From: Campanula takesimana
Lineage: Eukaryota; Streptophyta; Magnoliopsida; Asterales; Campanulaceae
Assembly: GCA_026119855.1 (NCBI GenBank)
Contig: JAOWBW010000281.1
Span: 1,240,001 to 1,304,000, forward strand
Direction of reading: 5' to 3'
DNA: 64,000 nt
In this document: piece after piece, positions 46,011-56,211 of the stretch
How the letters are laid out: every line of letters begins with the position of its first letter
Position numbering within the stretch: position 1 is the stretch's first letter
Program-made: the position numbers and the translations under genes
The notes under the pieces: generated by a model
What the model saw: only the letters and a program-made list of their open reading frames with translations
Databases searched by the model: none
What the model was told of the DNA's origin: nothing

Positions 46011-46179
46011 CTTACGTCAGGGACGGCCAATTTTCTTGGACATTCAATTTGACTCTTAATGAGTCAAAGTCGGGGCTTGACTCTCTTTTGGTCAACCGAA
46101 GGGATTTTCTCGACACTCATTTGGTCGAAGTCAGGATTTGACTCTCTTTTGGTCAACCTATACCAAATAATTTTTAACT

Positions 46180-46420
46180 GGGCTTACGTCAGGGACGGCC
46201 AATTTTGGACATTTAACTGGGCTTACGTCAGGGACGGCCAATTTCGACAACAAATTTTTAACTGGGCTTACGTCAGGGACGACCAATTTTGGACATTTAA
46301 CTGGGCTTACGTCAGGGACGGCCAATTTTTTCACACAAACAACTTAACTGGGCTTACGTCAAGGACGGCCAAAGGGCAAGTTTAACGAAGCCTAATGGTC
46401 TTACGTCACGCTGGACGGCC
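46180..46420 (-). repeat. GGGCTTACGTCAGGGACGGCC repeats in element B
   Basis: Five or six units of AACTGGGCTTACGTCAGGGA followed by CGGCCAATTTT, with spacers of varied length. Each unit carries TTACGTCA, a bZIP-type motif. Confidence 0.9.
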
Positions 46421-46439
46421 AAAAGGTCACTCGGGGGAC

Positions 46440-47050
46440 TAAGGTTTTTGTCAACTCCGTATTTGGGGAGATTGACGAGGCAAACTGGTCTTAGATCCGA
46501 CTAAGGACTGTCGGGATTTGGTCAACTTGGCTCTATGGAGAGGGTTGACTAAGGAGAATGGTCTTACGTCACTTTGGACTGCCGGGACAAAACATTCGAG
46601 TTAACTCCACCTTTGGGGAGTTTGACAAGGAAAGCTGGTCTTACGTCCCACTAAGGACTGCCGGGACAAAACATTTGAGGCAAATCCACCTTTGGGGAGT
46701 TTGACAAGGCAAACTGGTCTTACGTCCCACTAAGGACTGCCGGGATTTGGTCAACTTGGCTCTATGGAGAGGGTTGACTAAGGATAATGGTCTTACGTCA
46801 CTTTGGACTGCCGGGACAAAACATTCGAGGCAACTCCACCTTTGGGGAGTTTGACAAGGCAAACTGGTCTTACGTCCCACCAAGGACTGTCGGGACTTGG
46901 TCAACTTGGCTCTATGGAGAGGGTTGACTAAGGAGAATGGTCTTACGTCACTTTGGATTGCCGGGACAAAACATTCGAGTTAACTCCACCTTTGGGGAGT
47001 TTGACAAGGCAAACTGGTCTTACGTCCCACTAAGGACTGCCGTGACAACG
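46440..47050 (-). repeat. composite ~150-bp repeats in element B
   Basis: About four units combine ACTGGTCTTACGTCCCACTA, AGGACTGCCGGGA, GGTCAACTTGGCTCTATGGA, CTTACGTCACTTTGGA and CTCCACCTTTGGGGAGTTTG. Open frames here follow the repeat and are not genes. Confidence 0.9.
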
Positions 47051-47084
47051 CTGGGTTTGACACTCTTTTGGCAAACCTAAGGGC

Positions 47085-47225
47085 TTTGTAAAGTGACCAC
47101 TCCGGGTTCCAAGGTTTTCTTAACCTATCAAGACCACTCCGGGCACCAAGGTTTTCTTAACCTATTATGACCACTCCGGGTACCAAGGTTTTCTTAACCT
47201 ATCACGACCATTCCGGGTCAAAAAC
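47085..47225 (-). repeat. ~46-bp repeats in element B
   Basis: Three or four units of GACCACTCCGGGTACCAAGG then TTTTCTTAACCTATCA. Confidence 0.88.
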
Positions 47226-47357
47226 TCGGGTCAACTCCATCTTTGGACAAACTGGTCTTACGTCCGCCTAAGGACTGCCAGGACAAAAATAGGTTCCAAT
47301 GGACTTACGTCAAAAGACCGCCTATCCTTTCACAACATTTCCACAAAAAAATATTTT

Positions 47358-47790
47358 TACAAACACTCCCTCAAACGCCCAATGCGATTTGGAAGGGGAC
47401 GTAAAAAACATTCTTCTCATAAACATACCCTTAAATGCCCAATGCGATTTGGAAGGGGACGGAAAAAAAACATCCTTTTATAAACACACCCTCAAATGCC
47501 CAATGCAATTTGGAAGGGGACGGAAAAATCATTCTTTTATAAACACACCTTCAAATGCCCCAATGCCATTTGGAAGGGGACAGAACAAACATTATTTTAT
47601 AAACACACCCTCAAATGCCCAATGCCATTTGGAAGGGGACGGAACAAACATTCTTTTATAAACACACCCTCGAATGCCCAATGCGATTTGGAAGGGGATG
47701 GAGAAATCATTCTTTGATAAACACACCCTCAAATGCCCAATGCAATTTTGAAGGGGACAGGTAAAACACTCTTTGATCCAAAAGCCTTTG
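47358..47790 (-). repeat. ~59-bp repeats in element B
   Basis: About seven units of AAACACACCCTCAAATGCCC, AATGCGATTTGGAAGGGGAC and an A/T-rich tail with CATTCTTTTAT. Confidence 0.93.
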
Positions 47791-47939
47791 ACTTGAAACA
47801 TTGTTTTGGTCAAACTTGGAAAATGCTCATTTTTAAAGGCAAATCTTTTAACGAAGCATTTTAGTCAAATTTCGATTTTAACTTAACCACGAGGTTTACT
47901 ATGCATAAAGTCGTTTGGAGTTCTGTCCATTTCTTTGGA

Positions 47940-48130
47940 GTGATCGGGGGTAGAGAACCCTCTTGTCGCCGTTGTTGGGGTAGCCCCATGTCCTTCTCGT
48001 CGTTGATGTTGGGGGTAGCCCCATGTCCTTGTTGGCATCAAAGGCGGCATAGCCCCATGTCCTTGTTACCATTGATGTCGGGGTAGCCCCATGTCTTTGT
48101 CAGCGTTGATGGCAGTGCAGCTCCAATGTC
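47940..48130 (-). repeat. ~38-bp repeats in element B
   Basis: About five units containing GGGGTAGCCCCATGTCCTTG and GTTGATG. GGGGTAGCCCC within each unit is itself a short inverted repeat. Confidence 0.85.
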
Positions 48131-48195
48131 ATCTTTTGACCTTCGAAGCGAGGTTAGGAACCCATCCCTTTTTCATGACGCACCCTTTCTTTTGC

Positions 48196-48225
48196 CTAGG
48201 CCGCCCTTTCGGGTTTTCAACCTAG
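48196..48225 (-). other. CTAGR hairpin, copy B2 (GAAA tetraloop)
   Basis: On the minus strand the outer stem is CTAGG/CCTAG and the inner hairpin CCC-GAAA-GGG, followed by GCAAAA. It matches copy A2 almost base for base except for the compensated outer pair. Confidence 0.8.
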
Positions 48226-48270
48226 CGGGCATCTCTTTTTGCGTCTTTTATGGCACACCCTGTTTTTTGC

Positions 48271-48300
48271 CTAGGCCGCCCTTACGGGTTTTCAACCTAG
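48271..48300 (-). other. CTAGR hairpin, copy B1 (GTAA tetraloop)
   Basis: On the minus strand the outer stem is CTAGG/CCTAG and the inner hairpin CCC-GTAA-GGG. The loop differs from the other copies by one base but is still GNRA. It lies 75 bp from copy B2. Confidence 0.8.
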
Positions 48301-48319
48301 CGGGCTACTTTTTTGGTGC

Positions 48320-50990
48320 CTTTCTCTTTTTCCCTTTTTTTATGAGTGATCCAGCTGACTCGATAGAACGGGGACTTTAAAGTATTTTTTTTTTATGGAG
48401 GAAACATGCAAGGGCATTTTATTTGGGAGATAGTCCCTTTGTTTTGGTGAGCTCTTTGAGCAATTTATCATGAAATGGAAGGAAGCCCTTGCTTGACAGA
48501 ATACAAGTGTTTAGCTCTTTCCTAAGATGTAGAGAAGAAGACTTGTCAAGACATTTGAAATTTGCCTTAGTTAATATCATCAAATGATTGCTTGAACGGA
48601 CCATGTCTGTCATTAAGTTAAGATTATAGCAAGCAATTAGCCTTAACATGTATAAATGTTGTGATCAATTGAGATTAAGATTCGATCAATGGCAAGATCG
48701 GAAGAAGAAGGTGTATCTGGGGAATCAGTCATTGATGGGACCGAGAATTTGGTCATTTTGAGAGGACCATGGTTTGATGGTTTTGTTTCATGTTGTGACC
48801 GGACCCGAAGGTTGCCTACGTTCCCCTCATTTTGAGGAGCTCAGGTCGCCGTAGTTCGGCCTTGGGCCGTCTTTTGCTGAAATTGGCTTTCTTCTCACAT
48901 TGTCTCAGAGGACGTTATTGATCCTTTGATGTAGATCCTTCGAATTCGTGGTGAACTCTTTGGGACGGGCCTTTTGGGGTGAACCCTCCTTTTGTGTGAA
49001 CTTTTGAGTTGAACGGGTTCTTTGGGATGAGTCCTTTCTTGGTCGTCTTTTGGGATAGACCTCCTTTCTCGCGAACCCTTGGGGGTGGACCTTTTGCGAT
49101 GAGCTCTTGAGGCAAACTTCCTCTTTGCATGTGCTCATTTCCTTTCCTTCTTTCCACATATTCATTCTTTTTTTTTTCGGAGAGGGGAAACATTAGCCCC
49201 AACTTTCCATCTTGGACATTGACTCATTTGTAGCCCCTTTGTCACTTTCCGCTTTGTCTTTGAAGACTCGGGCAGTCCTTTGCTTGGTTGCGCACGTGTG
49301 AGCACTGTCAAAACTCGGTGGTTGAGCAACAACGTCCTCTCCTTTTCACTGCCTCGGGATGCCTTCGATGTGCATCAATAATTGGTTTTGGAAAGGTGTA
49401 TCGGGTTGTGTATCGGGGAAGTGTATGAGGGAAGACTTGCCATTAATGGTTTCTTCATGCCAATTGATCACAACATTTATTCACATCAAGATTAATTGTT
49501 TTCGTTGTAGCATTTCTCATTCGTGTTAGGTCCATTCGCCCTTAATGAGTCGTCATTGACTAGTATGCTTAGAAGTCAATTCATCGTTTTGGGGACGTAG
49601 CAATCAATTTATCATAACAAGCAAGGCAATTTCAAGAGTAAATGTATATTGCAAATAATGTCTCAAGTCTAGAGAGAAGAGAATGAAAATGACTCTTTTA
49701 TTGAGATATCTTTGTACATACATGTCCAAGTGCGGACCTTTGCAAAAATAAAAAGACACAGTCCGGGATGGACTTTTGTGAGAATCTAGATCCTACGAGG
49801 CTGGAAGACTCATCATTTTTTTATTTTTTTTATTTTTTTTAAGGGATGGGCTCCTATGACACGCGATGTTCCATTTTCTTCTTTGATTGTTGGAGGGTTT
49901 GTCGGTGGCATATTCCATGTCTTCCGCGGGGAACTTCGGGTTCCGTGTCATCGGGAAAGATATCGCGAGATCTCCACTTGGCTTGGCATTGCAACCACCG
50001 GGCCCGTATTCGGCCATCTCCTTTTGGTGACTTCCTTTCAAGGGGTGTAACCTCGCGCATGGCATTCGGCGAAGGTACGGATATCCATTTGATGTAACCG
50101 CCTTTGGGCCTCCGAGGCATGGGCATCTTCTCGTGGACGGTGCCCCAATCCTGCTCACGTGGATGGAAGTCTCAGACGTCATTTCAGATGTGGGCTACTT
50201 GGTTGATGTTTCCGGTGGACAAGACCGCAAAGGACTTTAGCATTTTAAACCTCGAGGTGAAATTATAACCATGATTTGAGAGGAATGCCTCATTAGCGGA
50301 TTAGCCTTTTGGAAAAGAGTTGACCTCTTATTTTAAGAAAACTTGATTTCCAATTTTTTGAATGAGGATTGGCACACGCATTTTCTATTTGAGTAAAAGA
50401 CTCACACATTTTCTCTTTTTTTTTTTTTTTTTTTTTTTCATAAGGATCGACACACACACACTTCATTTGAGTAAAAGACTCACACATTCAAATGGGTTTA
50501 ACGAAGAGACGAACATGACTTAAGTTGGCCTAATTCAAACAGGCTTTTGGGAAGAGGTGAGTGATTGACTCACTTTCCAAACGGACTTCCTAGGGTGACG
50601 GAGAGCGTCCCTAAGGGCCCTAACTTAAAGGTTACGGGGACAAGGAGCCTCCTTGGCTTGTTGGAATATAGTCAGAACAACGTGGGACAGAACCTTACTG
50701 GCTTGGGACCAGATGGTACTCACACTAGTTCGAGCCATCAAGGCGATCGGAGCAACTGAGATGATCATCACATGGAGGTGCAAACTAAGGAGGCCAATGC
50801 TTGACCAAGGTATATTACCATGTGGTGCCATGACAGCTAAACTCGAAGGGGTCATGGTCACGCGACGACACTGACGGGAACAAAATGGCATGAGGGGCGC
50901 AGAATTGGTCATCATGTGATGGCCCAAGGAAAGGGGAGAGAGTTACCCTAAGAACCTTTTGTTTATTTTCTTTAACAAATGCTTTAACAG
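48320..50990 (-). other. element B internal region, no recognisable gene
   Basis: Contains T-runs (near 48386, 49168, 49815 and 50417) and short overlapping frames on both strands. None shows a domain I recognise. Confidence 0.6.
48816..48854 (-). other. CTACG/CGTAG stem module, copy B1
   Basis: On the minus strand the outer stem CTACG/CGTAG encloses GGCGACCTGAG and an inner CCTCA/TGAGG hairpin. GCAACCTTCGGGTCCGGTC follows, as in copy A1. Confidence 0.72.
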
Positions 50991-51044
50991 GGATCCGTCC
51001 AAAGACTTGACTAACTTCCTAGGGAACTACGCCTAGGGGTTTAA

Positions 51045-51190
51045 CGAGGATCTTAACGGGGACCTAGGGGACATCACCTAGGGGTTTGGCGGGAATTTCA
51101 ACGGGGACCTAGGGGACAACACCTAGGGTTCCAATGGGAATCTCAACGGGGACCTAGGGGACAAAACCTAGGGGTTTAACGGAGGTTTCA
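51045..51190 (-). repeat. ~60-bp CCTAGGGG-containing repeats in element B
   Basis: About three units of AACGGGGACCTAGGGGACA, then ACCTAGGGGTTT. Confidence 0.85.
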
Positions 51191-51465
51191 GCGGGGATCA
51201 CAAACGGGATCACAACGGGGATCACATCGGGGATCACAACGGGATCACAACGTGGATCACAACGGGGATCACAATGGGGATCACAACGGGGATCACAATG
51301 GGATCACATCGGGGATCGCAACGGGGACCACAACGGGGATCACAACGAGATCACAACAGGGATCACAACGGGATCACAACGGGGATCACAATGGGGATCA
51401 CAGTGGGATCACAATGGGATCACAACGGGGATTACAACGGGATCACAACGGGGATCTTTGAAGGA
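51190..51465 (-). repeat. short GGGATCACAACG repeats in element B
   Basis: About 20 units of a 12- to 15-bp GGGATCACAACGG-like repeat. This gives a spurious Asp-His-Asn-Gly frame on the plus strand. Confidence 0.93.
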
Positions 51466-53157
51466 TAGCGGGGATCCATCCAAAGGCTTAACGAAATGCC
51501 TTTATGGAAGTCTTGGAGGATAACGGGTATCCGTCCAAAGACTTAACGAAATGACGCTCATTAACGAAAGAATGCAATGCGTCAAAGGCCAAGAAGTAAA
51601 AACGGAGCAAAGTCATGCAATGTGCAATTATTTATTCATCCAAGTTTACATAAAAAGCATTTTTATTTCCTAAATGGTTGGAAAATATTTCTCTTCTTTT
51701 TCGCAACTACTCTAATTCCTAGATCAGTGGAGGTCATCACTACGTCTATAGACCCCTCGTTTTTCACCTGTATTGCGCACTCCAAGGACGGACTAACCCG
51801 GGCGAGGGTCCTATAGGGCAAGTGGCTTCCACCGACTAAAAGAAATGATCCTAAGGTCTAGTGCGTCGCACGATTCCCGATGTGCGGGTCATCCTAATCA
51901 TGATTAAGCCCCAGTCGGATTCGAGACTGTTCCGAAGGCTGCACCGATATTCCGACACGACCTCATTTTGAATGAGGCGTCTCAATCCTCGACCATGAGC
52001 TTAAGGATGATTAACATGACTCGTTCATTAGGGCTTAACGACACGGTGTTACCCTATCTTTAGCACATGACCTTTGTTAATTGTGGTCGTCATTAACACA
52101 CGGGTTAAAGGCGGGTTAGGCTACGCTTGCATTACATCAAGGAGTCGTAACACGGGCATTAACTTGGCCACAATTGACTTTGGACACGTGCTTAAAGACA
52201 ATAGCAACGTGAACTAGACCAAAAACCAACCAAAGTCACGATATTTGTGTGTCACGGACATGTGTGGTTGACTCGGCTCAGAAGGGGAGGTGTAATGGAC
52301 CCGTGCGCGCTCGAAGGGAACAAGAGCACCAATCGAGCTGCATCTGGCATCCATCCTGGGTTTTAAAGGGTTGTTGGAACGTGCAAGGTCAAGTGCGCGT
52401 TGTGTGAAGTCAAATCTATATTCCCTTTTGAGTCAAAATAGAGATTTTGAATCCGTTTTTCAACATGATGAGCATGGCATAACTAAGACATGAACAAGTA
52501 TGAACAAGCATGAAGTAGGCAATTTATACACACAATGAATCAAAAGAACATGATTAAACAAATTCCAAAACTTGTACATGTACCAAGTTGTGCACAACTA
52601 AAGAATTTTTGAATCAAACATTTTGCCAAAAGAACAATCTTTACATTGAAACCATTTGTACAAAGTAAGTTGTGCACAACAAGAAGAGTCTTTTAAAATT
52701 CAAGAAATCTTTACAAAAAGGGTTATGCACAATGAGGCTTTGAAAACCATTTTTATTGACAAAAGATCATGCATAACCAAGTTTTAAAAACCAAGTTTTG
52801 GCCAAAAGAATAAAGGTAATGTGCACAAGTAAGACTGTAAATTTGGAACCTGGACAAGCAGAAGAAGAGGGGCATCCAGAATGTTGCTGCCCTGCACAAA
52901 ATTGTTAATTTGCAACATTCTGACCCTTACCAAAGTAGCTGTACGGCTAGACCAAGAGGGTTGAGATTTTTCTCAGTTTCTCCAACTTCTGATCATCATG
53001 CTCCAGTTTATTGCATTTCCAGAACGTATTCACTCAAAACAGTTTAAACAGAAAATCAAACACATATATATGCACAAAGTCAACTAACGGAGGCGGGAGT
53101 TTGACCCACACAAAAGTGCCTTCAAAGCTTCTAAAAAGAAGTTTGCAAACACTTTAT
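51466..53157 (-). other. element B leader region
   Basis: About 1.7 kb downstream of the primer site on the minus strand, without a gene. It contains the palindrome-derived TAGCTGTACGGCTA at 52936-52949, where one CpG of the LTR palindrome has become TG. Confidence 0.65.
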
Positions 53158-53175
53158 TCCTCAGCGGAGTCGCCA
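53158..53175 (-). other. primer-binding site of element B, tRNA-Arg type
   Basis: The minus strand reads TGGCGACTCCGCTGAGGA one base after the 5' LTR. It differs from the element A site at two positions. Confidence 0.88.
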
Positions 53176-53176
53176 C

Positions 53177-54933
53177 TGTAAGGATCCCGCCCCGGGACGA
53201 AAGAAACGAAGGGTTTTCGTTTCGAAGGGCGAAAAAACCAAACACGGTTATCTCACAAAACATAATGGAGTCGCCACATTTGTTAATTATTTAACCCAAC
53301 AAATGGAAAGGTTAGAGATTCTATTAGTTCGGAGGTCAGGTTGCGTCTTGGGAAGAGTTTCACGTCACCCAAGCCGCCTCGGACAAGTCCGAGTCTCCCT
53401 AATGTTGGTTAACAAGAGTGCATGTGTGTGTGTGTATTTAACGAAAAAGAGTCTGTTTTAACTTTTATTCAAAAATTTAAGTGAAAAGGGGTCTTTTATT
53501 AAGAAAACATGGATCAGAGGACAAAATGGACATTTTTCCCTCTGAGCCCAGAGTATCCGTACGGCTAGAGTATGCTCTTCCTGGAATTTTTACAGTTTGT
53601 CCAAAAACAGTCCAGTTCCAGGCAGAAACAGAGCATTCTGCTGAAATTGGACTAAACTGTTCTGATTTCCAGTTTATGATTAACAACAAAAACTTAGAAA
53701 AGATCATTCCTATGCACTTTGATCATCAAAAGAACCCCAAAAACAAAGACTTGGGTGTGATCAAAGGCAATCATTGGAGAAATTTATGAAAAAGTTGATG
53801 AACATGACTTTTGAGCCAAAATGACCATTTGATGATTAAAAATGGAAACTTTATCATCAAGATGGCATTTTGACACATTATTAACCTTTTAGGGACCAAA
53901 CTATTGTATAAAGATTCAATCTTTATGACCCAAAATGGGATTTCAAAGCTAAATCAAAAAGGTAAGATGATAAATACTAAGGTTTTATCATCCCACATGA
54001 TTATCATTGCCAAATCAAAACAAAATCAACATAAAGATTTGGAATTTCACCACTAGAGTGGATCCTTAAGCCAAATACAACCTTGGGACAACATTATTTG
54101 ACATAAAGATTTGATCTTTATGACCCCAAAGGGGATTTTGAAGCTAGATCAATGTTTGGATGATAAAGATTGAAACTTTATCATCCAAATGACCATCCTT
54201 GCTACCAATGAACAACATAATCAACCAAAACATGTGCCTTTTTCATTAAAATAGATCATTAATTTGTTATAAGTGAGAAATTCAACAAACCATGATCATC
54301 TTTAGGTTAGAACCACTTTCACACAAAGTGTGAAGGGCACCTTGAATCATCCATGGTTTGGACCATAATGTATAACAATATATATATATATATATATAGT
54401 GCTTGAAGGACAAGACTTGCAATAAGATTAAGATTAAAGTGCTTGAAGGACAAGACTTGCAATAAGATTAAGATTAAAGTGCTTGAAGGACAAGACTTGC
54501 AATGAAATTAGTTGCTTGAATGGACAAGACTTGCAAGAGTTAAGAGATGAACAACAATAATATGAACAAACAAAAGAGATAAGATGAAGAGAAGGATGGG
54601 GGAGAAGGTGGCTTCACCTATGTTTAGTTAGGCCAATCTTCCTTTCTCTTTCACTCTCAAAACACTCTCTGGAGCAATTTTAGCAGAGTAACACTAACAA
54701 TAATCGTTTCTCCCCCTGGAATGATCAGCAAGGGGTTCAATTTATAGGGGCTGATTGTGCCCAAAGTAGACGTACGGCTCATGTTGGCGACCTTCTGGAT
54801 TTTTCAATCTTTTAATTCCAGAATAGTCCCTGTGTCCATAATTTATTCTAGTGAGGTCTTAGCCTATCAGTTTATCCCTGAATGGTGCCTAGAATTCCTC
54901 TAAGTTGGTCAAATTCAGATTGGGGTACTTACA
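53177..54933 (-). repeat. 5' LTR of element B
   Basis: This 1757-bp partner of 28319-30114 has a few per cent of differences plus the shorter TA tract. Palindromes TATCCGTACGGCTA (53554-53567) and AGACGTACGGCT (54768-54779) are decayed versions of those in the other LTR. Confidence 0.92.
54739..54746 (-). promoter_or_regulatory. TATA box in element B 5' LTR
   Basis: The minus strand reads TATAAATT, flanked by CCCC and GAACCCC. It lies about 25 bp downstream of a palindrome. Confidence 0.6.
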
Positions 54934-54938
54934 CCTGT
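54934..54938. repeat. TSD CCTGT, right copy
   Basis: This matches 28314-28318. Confidence 0.93.
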
Positions 54939-55700
54939 CCTCAAGAAATTACTCCTCGCCTGTTTTCCAAGTACACAGTCTTCGCAAATCCCCATGTCGA
55001 CTGACTTCAAACCCGGTAGTCTTCCTTTTGAGAAACGTACCCGCATCCCCTTCTCACTCATGTGATCCAATCGACAGTGCCACAAATCTGTATCACCCTT
55101 AGCTGATGCTACCGTGATACTGTCCTTAGTGTTGTTCAATAAATACAATATACCCTCCTTATTACCTCGAGCGATTTCAGAATCTCCCTTGGTAATAACC
55201 CAGTTCCTGCAGCTAAAAGTTACCGTGTAACCTTCTTCATCCAGCTGCCCAACCGATGCCAGTTTCTTTTTCAAACCTGGAATGTGTCCCCATGTAGATG
55301 TAGGACCTTCCCGTCCGATGCTCCTATTCTGTCATCCCCCTTCCCCTTGATTTCCAAAGGCTCTCTATCCGCCAGATAGAACTTTTCGAAATCACTAGAA
55401 GTATAATTTTCCATCTCTTCTGCATGCCCGCATGAGTGGAATGATGCCCTCGAATCCAACACCCATGATTTTAGTGAACTACTAACACTCAGAATCAGTA
55501 CATTTTCACCCTTAGTTGCCACATCCGCTAATTTATCCCCTCGCCTGGGACAATCCCTCTTGTAGTGTCCTAACTTCTAACAATGATAACATTCAATAGA
55601 TGCCTTCGCGACCCTTAGTCTATCTTTATTCTCCACAGGCTTAACCTTACCACTGATTATGCTTTCCCTTGATTTTATTCTCCTTTTGTTGCTAGAGCCC
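54939..55700 (-). pseudogene. Copia relic, piece 1: zinc knuckle, protease, pre-integrase
   Basis: Reading leftward on the minus strand: a CCHC-like remnant (IECYHC, stop, KLGHY) near 55585. Then a protease with SWVLDSRASFHSCGH near 55460, where the usual active-site DSG is DSR. Then the pre-integrase segment with LYLLNNTKDSITVA, TDLWHCRLDHMSEKGM and CEDCVLGKQARSNF, ending at element B. A frame change lies near 55272. The loss of Gly in the protease motif and the stop make it non-functional. The first part of gag and the 5' LTR are not found to the right. Confidence 0.88.
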
Positions 55701-55946
55701 GGCCTTCCCCAACTTTGTCATCAATGGACCTATTTCTAACCTGATGGTATGGGCGGTCGCACGCCCTTATTTTGGGCGGCCGCGCACTCCGTCAGTGCTG
55801 CTGTCTTGATTTTCTTACATCGTCTCTGATCGCTAGTCCGGTTGGTCCTCTACTCCAACATAGTATTGGGTGGAGGATATAATTGTCCATTCATAAAGCA
55901 AGTGGGTGAAAAGTAAATGGGTAAGTGATGGGCTTTTTGTAATATA
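55701..55946. other. unassigned sequence between Copia relic and MITE
   Basis: Apart from the palindrome pair at 55751-55785, nothing is recognisable. It may be the remains of the Copia relic's gag or of an LTR. Confidence 0.4.
55751..55785. repeat. isolated pair of GC palindromes
   Basis: GGGCGGTCGCAC (55751-55762) and GGGCGGCCGCGC (55774-55785) are 11 nt apart. The ACGCCC and TTTT between them match the second half of the Gypsy cassette at 1848-1881. The element it belongs to could not be identified. Confidence 0.85.
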
Positions 55947-56211
55947 CTCCCTCCGTTTCATGAGAACTGAGACTTATTTCCCTTTTCGTCCGTTTCACCT
56001 CAATTGAGACTGTCCAAAATAACAAACTTTTTAATATTTTATATTCACCCAACCCCACCACTCATTCTCTCTCTTCATTCTCTACCACTCATTTTATTCA
56101 ACCAACACTACTATTTACCCCACTAATTCTCTCTCTTCATTTTCTACTATACATTTTCCTTATTTTATTAGTATTCCTTAGTTCTTGTGCTTTTTTTTTT
56201 AGTCTCAGTTC
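55947..56211. mobile_element. Stowaway-type MITE, left part
   Basis: CTCCCTCCGTTTCATGAGAA is a typical Stowaway (Tc1/mariner-type) terminal inverted repeat, preceded by the target dinucleotide TA (55945-55946). The MITE is split by the Copia at 56212. Rejoined it would be about 282 bp with inverted repeats of at least 27 bp. Confidence 0.9.

Larger units (their letters stand above)
28319..54933 (-). mobile_element. element B: large non-autonomous Tat/Ogre-like retrotransposon
   Basis: On the minus strand the 5' LTR is 53177-54933 and the 3' LTR 28319-30114. The primer site TGGCGACTCCGCTGAGGA (tRNA-Arg type) is at 53175-53158, and the TSD is CCTGT. Removing the nested Copia (30343-38637) and Athila-type element (39984-45420) leaves about 13 kb. 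None of the 9.3-kb internal region has a recognisable gag or pol frame. It is mostly tandem repeats plus the same hairpin modules as element A. Confidence 0.9.

Noticed and set aside
46641..47813. Several open frames in element B
   Set aside because: They follow tandem repeat units and have no resemblance to known domains.
49793..50182. Minus-strand frame in element B as a possible gag
   Set aside because: It lacks the zinc-binding and YTPL segments seen in element A, and other frames of similar length overlap it.
51252..51468. Asp-His-Asn-Gly-rich frame
   Set aside because: It is produced by the short GGGATCACAACG tandem repeat.
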